A DNA stretch of 64,000 nucleotides, taken from contig NW_017189517.1 in assembly GCF_001704415.2 (NCBI RefSeq), positions 5,777,167 through 5,841,166 on the forward strand, in the 5' to 3' direction. This stretch comes from Capra hircus. Taxonomy: Eukaryota > Chordata > Mammalia > Artiodactyla > Bovidae. Within the stretch, counting starts at the first letter, position 1. Every line of letters starts with the position of its first letter. Positions 33,656 to 45,878 of the stretch are shown piece by piece. The notes beneath the pieces were generated by a model. It saw only the letters and a program-made list of their open reading frames with translations, made no database searches and was not told where the DNA came from. A program made the position numbers and the translations under genes.

Positions 33656-34949
33656 GAAATTAGTTGAACTGACAAAAGAATTCAAGAATATCTCCTACTG
33701 TTTTGACTGCAAACTCTATTTTGCCTTCCCTAAATTAGCTCAGAGGCTACCATGAACCTAGCACTGCAGATGGTACCCAATGCAGAGCTGTCTTTTCAGA
33801 ACTTGAGAAAGTCAAATGAGCAGCAATGAGGTAGGCCGAAGTATAAATGCGAAATGACTTCAAGGATAAATTGTGGTGGGCTCTAAGTTCCTTACCTATG
33901 AGTACAGACTAAATTTATTGGCAGGGTAGAGCTATTGAAAAACCAATCTCTGTTAAGTTGTATGTACAACTCAACCAGAGTCAATTGGCAATAGCTTAAA
34001 ACGTTAGTCAGTGAATACTAGCAAGTATGTGGCTGCTGCCTGGAACATTCAAGGATGTTCATGTAGTATCCTAACAGTCTAGTAGCAAAATACAGTATTT
34101 AAAGGAGGATAAATGTCAGAAGAGAGTATAATTCAGAGACAGAACCTGATTACAAATTGAGTAAAATCTGAATGTAGAAGTTAACTTGAGGGAAATCTTA
34201 CTGCCCCAAAACAATGGCACCATTTGAGCGATAATGACTTCAATGAGCTAAAATACATAAGATGGAGGAAAATACAAAAATTTGTAACATTTCTTTACAA
34301 ACCACTAAAATTTGCTAAAGCAGCAATTCTTTGTACTGAAAAATGATGAATAATATGAGGAATAATCAAGCATTTGTCCTTCCTTTCCAGAATATTTCAG
34401 GGTCAACAGTTTATGAAGAATAGTGCTCTTTAAAAAAAAAGTTACCAGTGATAAACTCGAGGAATATATAATGAGAAAATATTCATTCTGTAACCCCTAA
34501 ACGAATGATACATCCTGACAACAATAATCAACTGATGCTATAATCGTTAGGTGACCTGTTGAAACACTTGAGAGAATCAAGCAATATAACCTGAGCCCAC
34601 ACTGACAGTTTGATTACTGAAAGTAGAACAATCAAACAACATGTGATTCAATAGGAAGTAAACAACACCACCCACTTAAGATTCTTGCTGAAAACTGAGC
34701 CAAAATACATTTAAGCCTCTAGATCTACCTACACATTTCTGGGAATTAAAAGGATTAGAAGAACACATTAGATGATGTCATAAGGAAGCAATCTACCAAA
34801 TTCAGAATGTGCATCTTTCTATAGGACTTATGACCTATATTCTCCCTGAATCAATTGCATGATGTGGTTATCATCAGTGGGGAGGAGGACAATAATAGAA
34901 TAAAAGTTAATCAGTAAACAAATAAACAAAACACATATTGTCTAGATCC
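33656..34949. other. No recognised feature
   Basis: About 1.3 kb without a recognised repeat, long open frame or RNA gene. Confidence 0.4.
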
Positions 34950-35635
34950 TGTTTGGATCCTGCTTAATACTTCCATGGAAATATATATTTGGTAAAGTCA
35001 AGAAAATTTGAGTACAGATGGTATTAGATAATATTAAAGAATTTAAATGTTTATTGGGTTAGTTTATCAATGTCATTAGGTGTTGCAATGACAGTGATTG
35101 TGCAAAACCTATTTTAAACACTCTTATCAGCTAAATATTTTTATCATTCTTATTGGAGTAGAAACTCCAATACTTTGGCCACCTGATGCAAAGAACTGAC
35201 TCATTGGAAAAGATCCTGATGCTGGGAAAAACTGAAGGTTGAAGGAGAAGGGGACAACAGAGGATGAGATGGTTGGATGGCATCACTGACTTGCTGGACA
35301 TGAGTTTGAACAAGCTTTGGGAGTTGGTGTTGGACAGAGAAGCCTGGCATTCTGCAGTCCATGGGGTTGCAAAGAGTTGGACACAACTGAGCAACTGAAC
35401 TGATCAGCTAAAGATGTATATTTAAATATTTTCTGGTTTAATAGCATAATACTAGAACCTATTTTAAACCTCTCTTTATTTAATAAAATAAAAAAGACTA
35501 GTGGAGAATCAAAGAATCAAGATTCAAATGTAGCGATGATTGTTGAAGATATGTGATGGGTGCATGGTGATCAATTATACTGTTCTCTTTACTCTTGTGT
35601 ACATTAAATTTTTTTCATAATAAAGTATTTTTAAA
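34950..35635 (+). mobile_element. Possible ancient L1M 3' UTR, split by BovB
   Basis: The order attagataatattaaagaa ... gatgattgttgaagatatgtg ... gttctctttactcttgtg ... tttttttcataataaag resembles ancient L1M 3' UTR ends. The BovB at 35,136-35,402 interrupts it. Confidence 0.45.
35136..35402 (+). mobile_element. BovB 3' end, older type, with TSD
   Basis: The final about 250 bp of BovB (gaaactccaatactttggcc ... gagcaactgaactg). A 10-bp direct repeat, atcagctaaa, lies at 35,126-35,135 and 35,403-35,412. This is the clearest BovB TSD in the window. The first about 25 bp inside it are not recognisable BovB. Confidence 0.85.
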
Positions 35636-36199
35636 ATACTGAAAATGAGTACAGATTCAGAAATGGATTAACTAGAGCATAACAGAAGAGATGCTACAGG
35701 ACAGCTAATCAGAGATGCCTCTTCTAAATGTTTCCATGTGATTCAGTATTTCCTCTGTCATAGCCCTTGTTACTCTATATAATACTCATCTAGTTATACG
35801 CTAGTTTCCATATATTATGTGCTAGTTATTTTCCATTTGTCATTATAGATTGATCAATTTGTTATCCCTCTCCATCTTATGTGTTCCAGAAAACCTGGCT
35901 TGGTTGGGATTCCTTGCCCTCTGACTTCCGGTTGGTTCTAATTAAAGGAAGATACTGGCAAGCTATCTGATGGTGGAAGGAGAGAGGTCACTGTATTAAT
36001 TCCTCTCCTTCTCTCACTTCTGTGTTGCAGGTGCTCCAGGGTCCATTCTTTTATTTGTAACAGCTCCTCTGTTCAAAACTCTCCAATACAGGGCTTACAC
36101 TCTGAGTTCTGGAAAGGACTCTCTCCCTTTGTAACTTTATAATCTTGCTAACCAAGTATGCTTTCCCCTACTTTGTTGTTCTGGACCCTGCCCATATTT
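35636..36199. other. No recognised feature
   Basis: Unrecognised DNA without coding signal. Confidence 0.4.
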
Positions 36200-36400
36200 T
36201 TGTATCTTTGTTCAGCATAATTGCTTGAATGGCCCCTTTAGAGTGTGCCATCTGTTTCTTGTTAGGACCTTGAATAATACAGGTTATAAGCTTCACTGGA
36301 GCTTGGAAATGGTCTCTATCTTTTGTTCATTATGATTGTGATACCTACAATACATGACTGTCTGGCACCTAGTAGACATAAAATAAAACATTAGTTAAAG
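36200..36400 (+). mobile_element. Probable L2 3' end
   Basis: ataagcttcactggagcttgg ... tctggcacctagtagacataa is compatible with the L2 3' end; diverged. Confidence 0.45.
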
Positions 36401-36667
36401 GAAAATTAAAACGGACAGAATGACATAAATAAAATTCAACATTATTTTCTGATTTAAAAAATATAAAATAAGGGATAGAGAAATACATCATATTTTATTT
36501 TTAAAAGGCTCTGTCCATTAGTTTCAAGCAGAAAGTTAAAAACTTGGGGTACACTTGCATTTAGAATGTTATGAAGAAATTTGAAAAATTGATATTCAAA
36601 CTGAAAAGGTGGGCTAAAATTTCATTATTTAAAATGGTATCTTAATAAAAATTCTAGTAAAACAATG

Positions 36668-37643
36668 TCAGTTCAGTTCAGTTCAGTTCAGTCACTCAGT
36701 CGTGTCCAACTCTTTGTAACCCCATGAATCGCAGCATGCCAGGCCTCTCTGTCCATCACCAACTCCCAGAGTTCACTTAAACTCATGTCCATCGAGTCGG
36801 TGATGCCATCCAGCCATCTAATCTTCCGTCGTCCCCTTCTCCTCCTGCCCCCAATCCCTCCCAGCATCAGAGTCTTTTCCAATGAGTCAATACTTCGCAT
36901 GAGTAAGCCAAACTACTGGAGTTTCAGCTTTAGCATCATTCCTTCCAAAGAAATCCCAGGACTGATCTCCTTCAGAATGGACTGGTTGGATCTCCTTCAG
37001 AATGGACTGGTTGGATCTCCTTGCAGTCCAAGGGACTCTCAAGAGTCTTCTCCAACACCACAGTTCAAAAGCATCAATTCTTTGGCACTCAGCCTTCTTC
37101 ACAGTCCAACTCTTACATCCATACATGACCACAGGAAAAACCATAGCCTTGACTAGATGGACCTTAGTCGGCAAAGTAATATCTCTGCTTTTGAATATGC
37201 TATCTAGGTTGATCTTAACTTTTCTTCCAAGGAGTAAGTGTCTTTTAATTTCATGGCTGCAGTCATCATCTGCAGTGATTTTGGAACCCCCCAAAATAAA
37301 GTCTGACACTGTTTCCACTGTTTCCCCATCTATTTCCCATGAAGTGATGGGACTGGATGCCATGATCTTCGTTTTCTGAATGTTGAGCCTTAAGCCAACT
37401 TTTTCACTCTCCTCTTTCACTTTCATCAAGAGGCTTTTTAGTTCCTCTTCACTTTCTGCCATAAGGGTAATGTCATCTGCATATCTGAGGTGATTGATAT
37501 TTCTCCTGGCAATCTTGTTTCCAGCTTGTGTTTCTTCCAGTCCAGAGTTTCTCATGATGTAATCTGCATAGAAGTTGAAAAAGCAGGGTGACAATATACA
37601 GCCTTGACATACTCCTTTTCCTATTTGGAAACAGTCTGTTGTT
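36668..37643 (-). mobile_element. BovB LINE, 5'-truncated
   Basis: Antisense BovB from the 3' tail (tcagttcagttcagttcag) to the RT palm, ending at acagtctgttgtt. Main frame remnant 36,887-37,643 (within a computed frame to 37,729, the last 29 or so codons being flank) with YADD in NHLRYADDITL; the C-terminal remnant is 36,688-36,900. A 25-bp unit is tandemly duplicated at 36,965-37,014 within the codons for RSNQSILKEI. Confidence 0.93.
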
Positions 37644-39689
37644 AGTATTCCATAAAATAAAATCTGAGGACCATCATTTTGAGAAATGCTGAATAAGCAA
37701 ATCACTGACATTCTTACCCTTTGAGTCATTCATTTATTTTATTTCTTTTTTGTACTTGAAAGTTACTTCAGGTGTTTATCTACTATTGTGATATGTACTT
37801 AGAATAAAATAATTAGCTCAGAGCTTATTTTGCATTGATTCTTTAACAGGTATATTATTTTAATCAAGAAAATAATCAAGTAACACGTGAGTTATTGAAG
37901 CCTAACCAGCTACTGAAGTTGGAGAAGTTTGTCAGAAGATAGGACACTATGGATGGTTCCTTCACCACAAATAGGGAAATAATATAAAATTCAAAATTAT
38001 TAATATTTTAATATTGAATTAAATTATTGATTAATTAATTAAAAATCAGATGTGCCCTACTTTAATTATATCAGGAGTGTTTATTTTGATGAACTATTTA
38101 TTAGATTGATTCCATGAAAGCTTTGATGGGGGAAGTGATAGAGAATTTTAATTTTCTTTTTGCTTATGTCCTTAAGCACTGTAAGTTTATGTAGTAATTG
38201 AAAGAAATTAAAGAAAAATAAGGAAATTTTATTTTAATTAGGTCAAAAAGCTGGTTTTTGAAACCTGTTGCAGAAATGAATTTAGCTACCTCTTATTTCA
38301 ACAGTGACTTTGGAAGGAAAGAATTCTGAGGGGGCCACTAGAAGCATTTTACAAAGGAGTCATCCAGAAAAATCACCCTTGAAATCTTCCTAATTTGATT
38401 GCAAGTTCATTGTATACAAGTTTCCTGCTTTGTATAGCTTTGTAGTTATACTTCAGTGCCTAGGACAGCAGAAACACAAGGGAAGTACCCAACGTTTGAA
38501 TATTTTAAAATATTTAGATTTTGTGTATATGCACATACACCTGTGTTTTTTGGTAATGAAAGATAGAATATACATAGATAAAGATGATTACTGCATTTGA
38601 CTTTGGTGGAGGGCTTTTCTTCTGGTTACCATATTTTTAAAAATTTGTACAGAAATATTTCTCATGAGTTAAACTATAAATGGTGCATTATTTTATAGAA
38701 ATTACAATGCCATCAGGCTGTTGGCTCAGGTTCCAAAATATTCTATATATGGAATTCTAAATCAATGAGAAAATGAATAACTAAATACTATGCTCATTAT
38801 GAAATTTTATTTCCATTAAATCTCTAATCAATATTTTTATAGGTTTTAGCAGGTAGATGAATGAAAATGTTGTACCTTCACTGCTCCTCTTCAGAGTGTT
38901 TTAATAATAATTTATATAAAGTAAGTCAGATATCTGTTATGCTATATCTGGAATATCGTTTGAAGCTGTCTACACTAAGGAAAAAATCATTGTTGGCTAT
39001 AACCAGTAGCACTTACAGAAGTGCTGGACAATGTCTTAATGACAGAGAAACAGTTCACCATTATTATTACTTAATAATATTGGGCAAATAGGTTGAAGTC
39101 AAATAATATATGACTCTGAATTCCATAATAAGTAATTTGGCTTCTATTTTACAAAGTAAGGAGCCATTGACTATTGCGAGGAGCAAAGCGAGATAAATCT
39201 ACAATGACAAAAGAAAGAGAAACAAAATTATATGTTTTTGCTGAAGAAATGCTCAACAGTGAAGTAAAATTATTTATCTGTTCTTTAAAACAATCAACCA
39301 GTCTAGACATGAGAAACTCAATTTAAATAATAATAAAACACATCTCAGCTGTTGCTCAAGTCTCATTTCTTTGTTTCTCAGTTACAATCTGTGTTTATAT
39401 CAACTTTTACAACATGCCACTGAAATTTCATTCTTTGCACATCCATGGTGGTTCCTTTGAGGAAATATGGAAAGGCAAATGGAAATATGATGAGGGAAAG
39501 AAATTGACGATTGACAGTCAAATTAAAAATCAAGTACCCATAGCAACTTTAAGAAACCTCAAGAAATTTATTCATGGGTCACTGTGACCATGATAAACAC
39601 CAAAATAAATCACAAGTGTACAATGGGAATCATTTCCTTTAATTAGTTTTCATTTTGTCTTTAAATGGTATAAATTATATATTCTAGAT
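37644..39689. other. No recognised feature
   Basis: About 2 kb of AT-rich DNA, the longest stretch here without a recognised repeat besides the right end. No long open frame or RNA gene. Confidence 0.45.
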
Positions 39690-40590
39690 ACAAGCACCAT
39701 ATCAGATACATTATTTTCAAATATTTTCTGTCATTTTGCAGGTTGTCTTTACTTTCCTGATGGCATATTTTACAATGTAAATGTTACTACATTTGGTGAG
39801 GTTTAAAATTTAAAGACACTTACCCCTTGGAAGGAAAGTTATGACCAACCTAGAAAGAATATTTAGAAGCAGAGACATTACTTTGCCAACAAAGGTCCAT
39901 CTAGTCAAGGCTATGGTTTTTCAAGTGGTCATGTATGGATGTGAAAGTTGGACTGTGAAGAAAGCTGAGCACTGAAGAATTGATGCCTTTGAACTGTGGT
40001 GTTGGAGAAGACTCTTGAGAGTCCTTGGATTGCAAGGAGATCCAACCAGTCCATTCTGAAAGACATCAACCCTGGGTGTCCTTTGGAAGGACTGATGCTA
40101 AAGCTGAAACTCCAATACTTTGGCCACCTCATGCGAAGAGCTGACTCATTGGAAAAGACTCTGATGTTGGGAAGGATTGGGGGCAGGAGGAGAAGGGGAC
40201 GACAGAGGATGAGATGGCTGGATGGCATCAGTGACTAAATGGACGTGAGTCTGAGTGAACTCCGGGAGTTGGTGATGGACAAGGAGGCCTGTCGTGCTGC
40301 AATTTATGGGATCGCAAAGAGTCAGACATGACTGAGTGACTGAACTGAACTGAATGTATTTATTTTTGTATTATTCCTTATGTTTTTGATATCACATTAA
40401 AAATAAAAACACTGCCTAATCCAAAGTCACAAAGGTTTATGCCTAAGTTTTACTCTACAAAAGTTGTATAGGTTTAATTCTTATATTTATTCTAGGACCC
40501 ATTTTGAGGTGTTTTTTGTATATCATTTGAGATAAGAGTTTAACTTCATTCTTTAGCAGTAGGTATCCAGTGGAACCAGTAATGTTAGAC
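39690..40590 (-). mobile_element. Ancient L1M ORF2 fragment, split by BovB
   Basis: Left part: caaatattttctgtcatttt, gcaggttgtctttactttcc. Right part: actgcctaatccaaagtcac, ggacccattttgaggtg, taacttcattctttagc. Joined, these follow the order of antisense old L1 ORF2, so the BovB at 39,810-40,354 landed inside it. Confidence 0.65.
39810..40354 (+). mobile_element. BovB 3' end
   Basis: Plus-strand BovB from SHEIKR...LGRKVMTNL codons to the ctgaac tail. An 80-codon remnant of the C-terminal domain is open at 39,996-40,238 (LEGLMLKLKLQYFGHLMRR). No TSD found. Confidence 0.9.
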
Positions 40591-40816
40591 TTTTGTTTAA
40601 ATGGTGAAAATGTAAAGAAAACCGTTAAAAGAGTAGGATGTGACAATGTAATCTAATAGAGCATGAAGACGAATAAAGCTCAAAAATCCAATAGAAAACA
40701 GGAAAGGAGAAAAAAAGAAATGATGCGGAAGCATGGTAAACACACAAAATACACCAGTGATCTCAATAAATAAAAATAAATTAAGCATGCAGGAGATGTG
40801 AGACATAAGAAATGTA

Positions 40817-40942
40817 GGTTCTATACCCTGGTCAGGAAGATCCTGGAGTAGGAAATGGCAAACCACTCCAGTATTCTTGCCTGTGAAATCCCATGGACAG
40901 AGTCAGACACGACTAAGTGACTGAGTGCACACACACACACCC
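40817..40942 (+). mobile_element. Bov-tA body fragment with CA tail
   Basis: ccctggtcaggaagatcctgg ... aaaccactccagtattcttg ... agtcagacacgactaagtg, then (CA)n at about 40,928-40,940. The tRNA head is mostly missing. Confidence 0.75.
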
Positions 40943-40989
40943 CAAACACGTTGGAAGACACATATTCAAATCAGAACCAAAATAATCCC

Positions 40990-43946
40990 TGCTACCCAAT
41001 ACGCTACTGGAGATCAGTGGAGAAATAACTCCAGAAAGAATGAAGGGATGGAGCTAAAGCAAAGACAATACCCATCTGTGGATGTGACAGGTGATAGAAG
41101 CAAGGTCAGATGCTGTAAAGAGCAATATTGCATAGGAACCTGGAATGTTAGGTCCATGAATCAAGGCAAATTGGAAGTGGTCAAACAGGAGATGGCAAGA
41201 GTGAACATTGACATTCTAGGAATCAGCGAACTAAGATGGACTGGAATGGGTGAATTTAACTCAGATGACCATTATATCTACTACTGCGGGCAGGAATCCC
41301 TCAGAAGAAATGGAGTAGCCATCATGGTCAACAAAAGAGTCTGAAATGCAGTACTTGGATGCAATCTCAAAAAGGACAGAATGATCTCTGTTCGTTTCCA
41401 AGGCAAACCATTCAATATCACAGTAATCCAAATCTATGCGCCAACCAGTAATGCTGAAGAAGCTGAAGTTGAATGGTTCTATGAAGACTTACAAGACCTT
41501 TCAGAACTAACACCCACAAAAGATGTGCTTTTCATTATAGGGGACTGGAATGCAAAAGTAGGAAGTCAAGAAACACTTGGGGTAACAGGCAAATCTGGCC
41601 TTGGAATGTGGAATGAAGCAGGGCAAAGACTAATAGAGTTTTGCCAAGAGAACACACTGGTCATAGCAAACACCCTCTTCCAACAACACAAGAGAAGACT
41701 CTACACATGGACATCACCAGATGGTCAACACTGAAAATAGATTGATTATATTCTTTGCAGCCAAAGATGGAGAAGCTCTGTACAGTCAACAAAAACAAGA
41801 CCAGGAGGTGACTGTGGCTCAGATCATGAACTCCTTATTACCAAATTCAGACATAAATTGAAGAAAGTAGGGAAAACCGCGAGACCATTCAGGTATGACC
41901 TCAACCAAATCCCTTATGATTATACAGTGGAAGTGAGAAATAGATATAAGGGCTTAGATCTGATAGATAGAGTGCCTGATGAACTATGGAATGAGGTTCA
42001 TGACATTGTACAGGAGACAGGGATCAAGACTATCCCCATGGAAAAGAAATGCAAACAAGCAAAATGGCTGTCTGGGGAGGCCTTATAAACGGCTGTGAAA
42101 AGAAGAGAGGCAAAAAACAAAGGAGAAAGGAAAGATAAAAGCATTTGAATGCAGAGTTCCAAAGAATAGCAAGAAGAGATAAGAAAGCCTTCTTCAGCGA
42201 TCAAGGCAATGAAATAGAGGGAAAAAACAGAATAGGAAAGACTAGAGATTTCTTCAAGAAAATTAGAGATATCAAGGGAACATTTCATGCAAAGATGGGC
42301 GTGATAAAGGACAGAAATGGTCTGGACCTAACAGAAGCAGAAGATATTAAGAAGAGGTGGCAAGAATACACAGAAGAACTGTACAAAAAAGATCTTCACG
42401 ACCCAGATAATCACGATGGTGTGATCACTCACCTAGAGCCAGACATCTTGGAATGTGAAGTCAAGTGGGCTTAGAAAGCATCACTACGAACAAAGCTAGT
42501 GGAGGTGATGGAATTCAAGCTGAGCTATTTCAAATCCTGAAAGACGATGCTGTGAAAGTGCTGCACTCAGTATGCCAGCAAATTTGGAAAACTCAGCAGT
42601 GGCCACAGGACTGGAAAAGGTCAGTTTTCATTCCAATCCCAAAGAAAGACAATGGCAAAGAATGCTCAACCTACCTCACAATTGCACTCATCTCACATGC
42701 TAGTAAAGTAATGCTCAAAATTCTCCAAGCCAGACTTCAGAAATATGTGAACCATGAACTTCCTGATGTTCAAGCTGGTTTTAGAAAAGGCAGAGGAGCC
42801 AGAGATCAAATTGCCAACATCACTGGATCATGGAAAAAGCAAGAGAGTTCCAGAAAAACATCTATTTCTGCTTTATTGACTATGACAAAGCCTTTGACTG
42901 TGTGGATCAAAATAAACTGTGGAAAATTCTGAAAGAGATTGGAATACCAGCCCACCTGACCTACCTCTTGAGAATCTTACAGGTAGGTCAGGAAGCAACA
43001 GTTAGAACTGTACATGGAACAACAGACTGGTTACAAATAGGAAAAGTAGTACGACAAGGATGTATAGTGTCATCCTGCTTATTTAACTTCTATTTAGTGT
43101 ACATCGTGAGAAATGCTGGACTGGAAAAAGTACAAGCTGGAATCAAGATTGCCAGGAGAAATATCAATCACTTCAGATATGCAGATGACACCACCCTTAT
43201 GGCAGAAAGTGAAGAGGAAATAAAAAGCCTCTTGATTAAAGTGAAAGTGAAGAGTGAAAAAGTTGGCTTAAAGCTCAACATTCAGAAAACGAAGATTGTG
43301 GCCTCTGGTCCCATCACATCATGGGAAATAGTGGAAACAGTGTCAGACTTTATTTTGGGGGGCTCCCAAATTACTGCAGATGGTAACTGCAGCCATGAAA
43401 TTAAAAGATGCTTACTCCTTGGAAGAAAAGTTATGACCAACCTAGAGAGCATATTCAAAAGCAGAGACATTACTTTGCCAACTAAGGTCCATCTAATCAA
43501 GGCTATGGTTTTTCCAGTAGCCATGTATGGATGTGAGAGTTGGACTGTGAAGAAGGCTGAGCGCTGAAGAATTGATGCTTTTGAACTGTGGTGTTGGAGA
43601 AGACCCTTGAGAGTCCCTTGGACTGCAAGGAGATCCAACCAGTCCATTCTGAAGGAGATCAGCCCTGGGATTTCTTTGGAAGGAATGATTCTAAAGCTGA
43701 AACTCCAGTTCTTTGGCCACCTCATGCGAAGAGTTGACTCATTGGAAAGGCTCTGATGCTGGGAGGGATTGGGGGCAGGGGGAGAAGTGGACGACAGAGG
43801 ATGAGATGGCTGGATGGCCTCATGACTCGATGGACGTGAGTCTGAGTGAACTTCGGGAGTTGGTGATGGCCAAGGAGGCCTGGCGTGCTGCGATTCATGG
43901 GGTCGCAAAGAGTCAGACACGACTTTAGGACTGAACTGAACTGAAC
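40990..43946 (+). mobile_element. BovB LINE, most complete copy (about 3 kb)
   Basis: A plus-strand BovB lacking most of the 5' leader but covering the whole ORF and the 3' tail. The left end is near cccaatacgctactggag and the right end is in ctgaactgaactgaac. No TSD found. It is the natural reference in this window for reading the other copies. Confidence 0.94.
41048..43945 (+). pseudogene. BovB ORF (endonuclease + reverse transcriptase), multiply disrupted
   Basis: In an intact element this ORF encodes an APE-like endonuclease followed by an RTE-type reverse transcriptase, which together perform target-primed reverse transcription. Endonuclease motifs seen: GTWNVRSMN (about 41,135), ISELRWTGMGE, YAPTS, GDWNAKVG, TWTSPDGQH. 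RT motifs: VFIPIPKK, QAGFRKGRG, FIDYDKAFDCVD, VRQGC, and YADD at 43,178-43,189. Breaks: TGA at 41,342 and 41,732, TAA at 42,086, a frame change between there and 42,145, loss of one C near 42,470 giving TAG at 42,472, one base lost near 42,820, TGA at 43,565, and one base lost near 43,757. The three TGA stops sit where BovB siblings or the family have CGA. Non-functional. Confidence 0.92.
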
Positions 43947-44008
43947 ATACTATTTACAAGATTTGTTTACAATATCTAAACAAAATGACAAGTTTAAAAT
44001 AAAATATT
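43947..44008. other. Short spacer ending in a candidate L1 TSD
   Basis: A 13-bp string, aaaataaaatatt, at 43,996-44,008 recurs at 44,363-44,375 around the L1 that follows; A/T-rich, so it may be chance. Confidence 0.4.
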
Positions 44009-44362
44009 CAGACCCAGTATGCGAGACAGCAAAAGAGACACAGATGTGTAGAGCGGACTTTTGGACTCTGAGGGAGCAGGAAAGGGTGGGATGATTTGGG
44101 AGGATGGCATTGAAACATGTATACTGTCATGTAAGAAACGAATTGCCAGTCTATGTTTGATACAGGATACAGGATGCTTGGGGCTGGTGCATGGGGATGA
44201 CCCAGAGAGATGATATGGGGTGGGAGGTGGGAGGGGCGTTCAGGATTGGGAACTCATGTACACCCGTGGTGGATTCATGTCAATGTATGGTAAAACCAAT
44301 ACACTATTGTAAAGTAAAATAAAGTAAAAATAAAAATTAAGAAAAAAAGTTTTTGAGACAAT
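44009..44362 (+). mobile_element. L1 3' UTR, 5'-truncated
   Basis: Ruminant L1 3' UTR in sense: gtatgcgagacagcaaaaga, ggcattgaaacatgtatac, gtacacccgtggtggattc, then an A-rich tail to about 44,348. About 14 non-tail bases (tttttgagacaat) lie between the A-tail and the right candidate TSD. Confidence 0.88.
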
Positions 44363-44399
44363 AAAATAAAATATTTAAGTAAATTACTAGCAAAATAAA

Positions 44400-44600
44400 T
44401 CAAATCAATATTAATATTCAGCAAAACAGAGCTGAAGGTGAAAAACATTAATGGGAACAAAGATAGAGATCTCACCCTGATAAAGGAACAATCCACCAAA
44501 AAGGCAATAATCATAAGCTTGTATGAAGCAAATAGCATGGGAATGAACAACATCAAAATAAAACAGAGAGAAATGCAGAGAAAAGAATCATCCTCTGTTA
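44400..44600 (+). mobile_element. Possible ancient L1M ORF2 fragment
   Basis: An open frame at 44,438-44,686 gives DLTLIKEQSTKKAIII... resembling the old L1 ORF2 endonuclease region. Similarity is weak. Confidence 0.35.
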
Positions 44601-44884
44601 TTTCTCATCTGTTTATAATTCACATAATTTTGCCAAATTATATATTATTTGGTATCCCCTTAATTTATTGTGGTATTGAGGGATAAAGGTGTGTATGAAT
44701 AAATACCCTATGAGAAATTATAGCACTAACATTATTTTCCACTTTTAAAATTTATAAATGTCTTCAGAAAAAATAATATTCAATAGATGCTGACAGCAGT
44801 GCCATGTGGAGCCATATTGGAGCCTGAGGCAAAGGAAAAATCTGGTCTTATCAGTATTTAAAATGTTATTTTGTCCTCCATGTG

Positions 44885-45078
44885 GGCTTCCCTAGTGATG
44901 ATAGTGGTAAAGAATCTGCCTGCCAGTATAGGAGACTTAGGGGACTCGGTTGGATCCCTGGGTCACAAAGATCCCATAGAAGAGAAAACGGCAACCAACT
45001 TTAGTATTCTTGTCTGGGAAATCCCATGAACAGAGGAAGCTGGTAGGCTGTAGTCCATGGGGCCACAAAATGTCATAC
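44885..45078 (+). mobile_element. Bov-tA SINE, diverged
   Basis: Head ggcttccctagtgatgatag ... aaagaatctgcctgcc, body caaccaactttagtattc, end gccacaaaatgtcatac. An older copy with many substitutions. Confidence 0.8.
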
Positions 45079-45390
45079 ATGGATGTTTGCAATAACTTTT
45101 GTTTCAAATACTGCATTAAAATATCTCTTACATTTCACGTCCAAAGTGAGTGCCTCGTTTTTCTCAGCCTCATATTTAGTACTGGCCTTCTTGGCATTGT
45201 TCATAAGCTTTGATCTAATAATTCTACCTCTTGAAAGTGAGATTAAGAAATATAAAATAAGAAGGAAGCCTGTAAAACTTGCACTATAGATTTTAAACAA
45301 TGTTTTAGAACAGAAAAGAATAATCAAATCAGCTACATGAAAAGACATGTAATAAAAAGGTGTATTTTCAAATTTGACTAATATGTCTTT

Positions 45391-45619
45391 GATTTGTAGA
45401 TATTTTTTTCTTGCTCAGTCGTATCTGACTCTTTCGATCCCATGGACTGTAGCCCACTAGGCTCTTCTGTCCATGGAATTTTCCAGGAAAGAATATTGGA
45501 GTGGGTTGCCATTTCCTTCTCTACAGGATCTTCCGGACAAAGGGCTCGAACCCGAGTCTCCTGTGCCCCCTGCATTGGCAGGCAGATTCCTAACCACTGA
45601 GCCACATGGGAAGCCCCAC
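45391..45619 (-). mobile_element. Bov-tA SINE
   Basis: Antisense Bov-tA (body cttgctcagtcgtatctg, head end gagccacatgggaagcccc). A direct repeat, tatgtcttt, at 45,382-45,390 and 45,620-45,628 is a plausible TSD if the A-rich 3' tail spans about 45,391-45,410. Confidence 0.83.
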
Positions 45620-45878
45620 TATGTCTTTTATAGATTAAATAGTCTCAGGAAATGTTTAAAAAAAGAAGCTCGAAAATTTTGTATTTAACGGAGGTAAAGG
45701 GGTTGGTGGGAGGAGTGCATGAGATTCACTTTGAAAACGTATTGAAGGAAACTGCAGATTTTATAATATCTACAGGTGAAGCGATGCTATCTATAACTTT
45801 AAGTAGTTGTATAGAAGGCAATTATGCAGTCGACTTAGTATTGGACATTTGGGAACCATGATTTAGAATAAAAATTGA

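Noticed and set aside
36668..36690. (TTCAG)n microsatellite
   Set aside because: It is the reverse complement of the BovB 3' tail, seen at the end of many copies.
40925..43567. Series of overlapping frames suggesting an endonuclease-RT operon or multi-exon gene
   Set aside because: They are pieces of one BovB ORF separated by stops and frameshifts, and end in the BovB 3' tail.
44363..44375. 3' transduction by the L1 at 44,009 (extra bases before the right TSD)
   Set aside because: The extra segment is only about 14 bp and the TSD is A/T-rich, so a mis-placed TSD is more likely.
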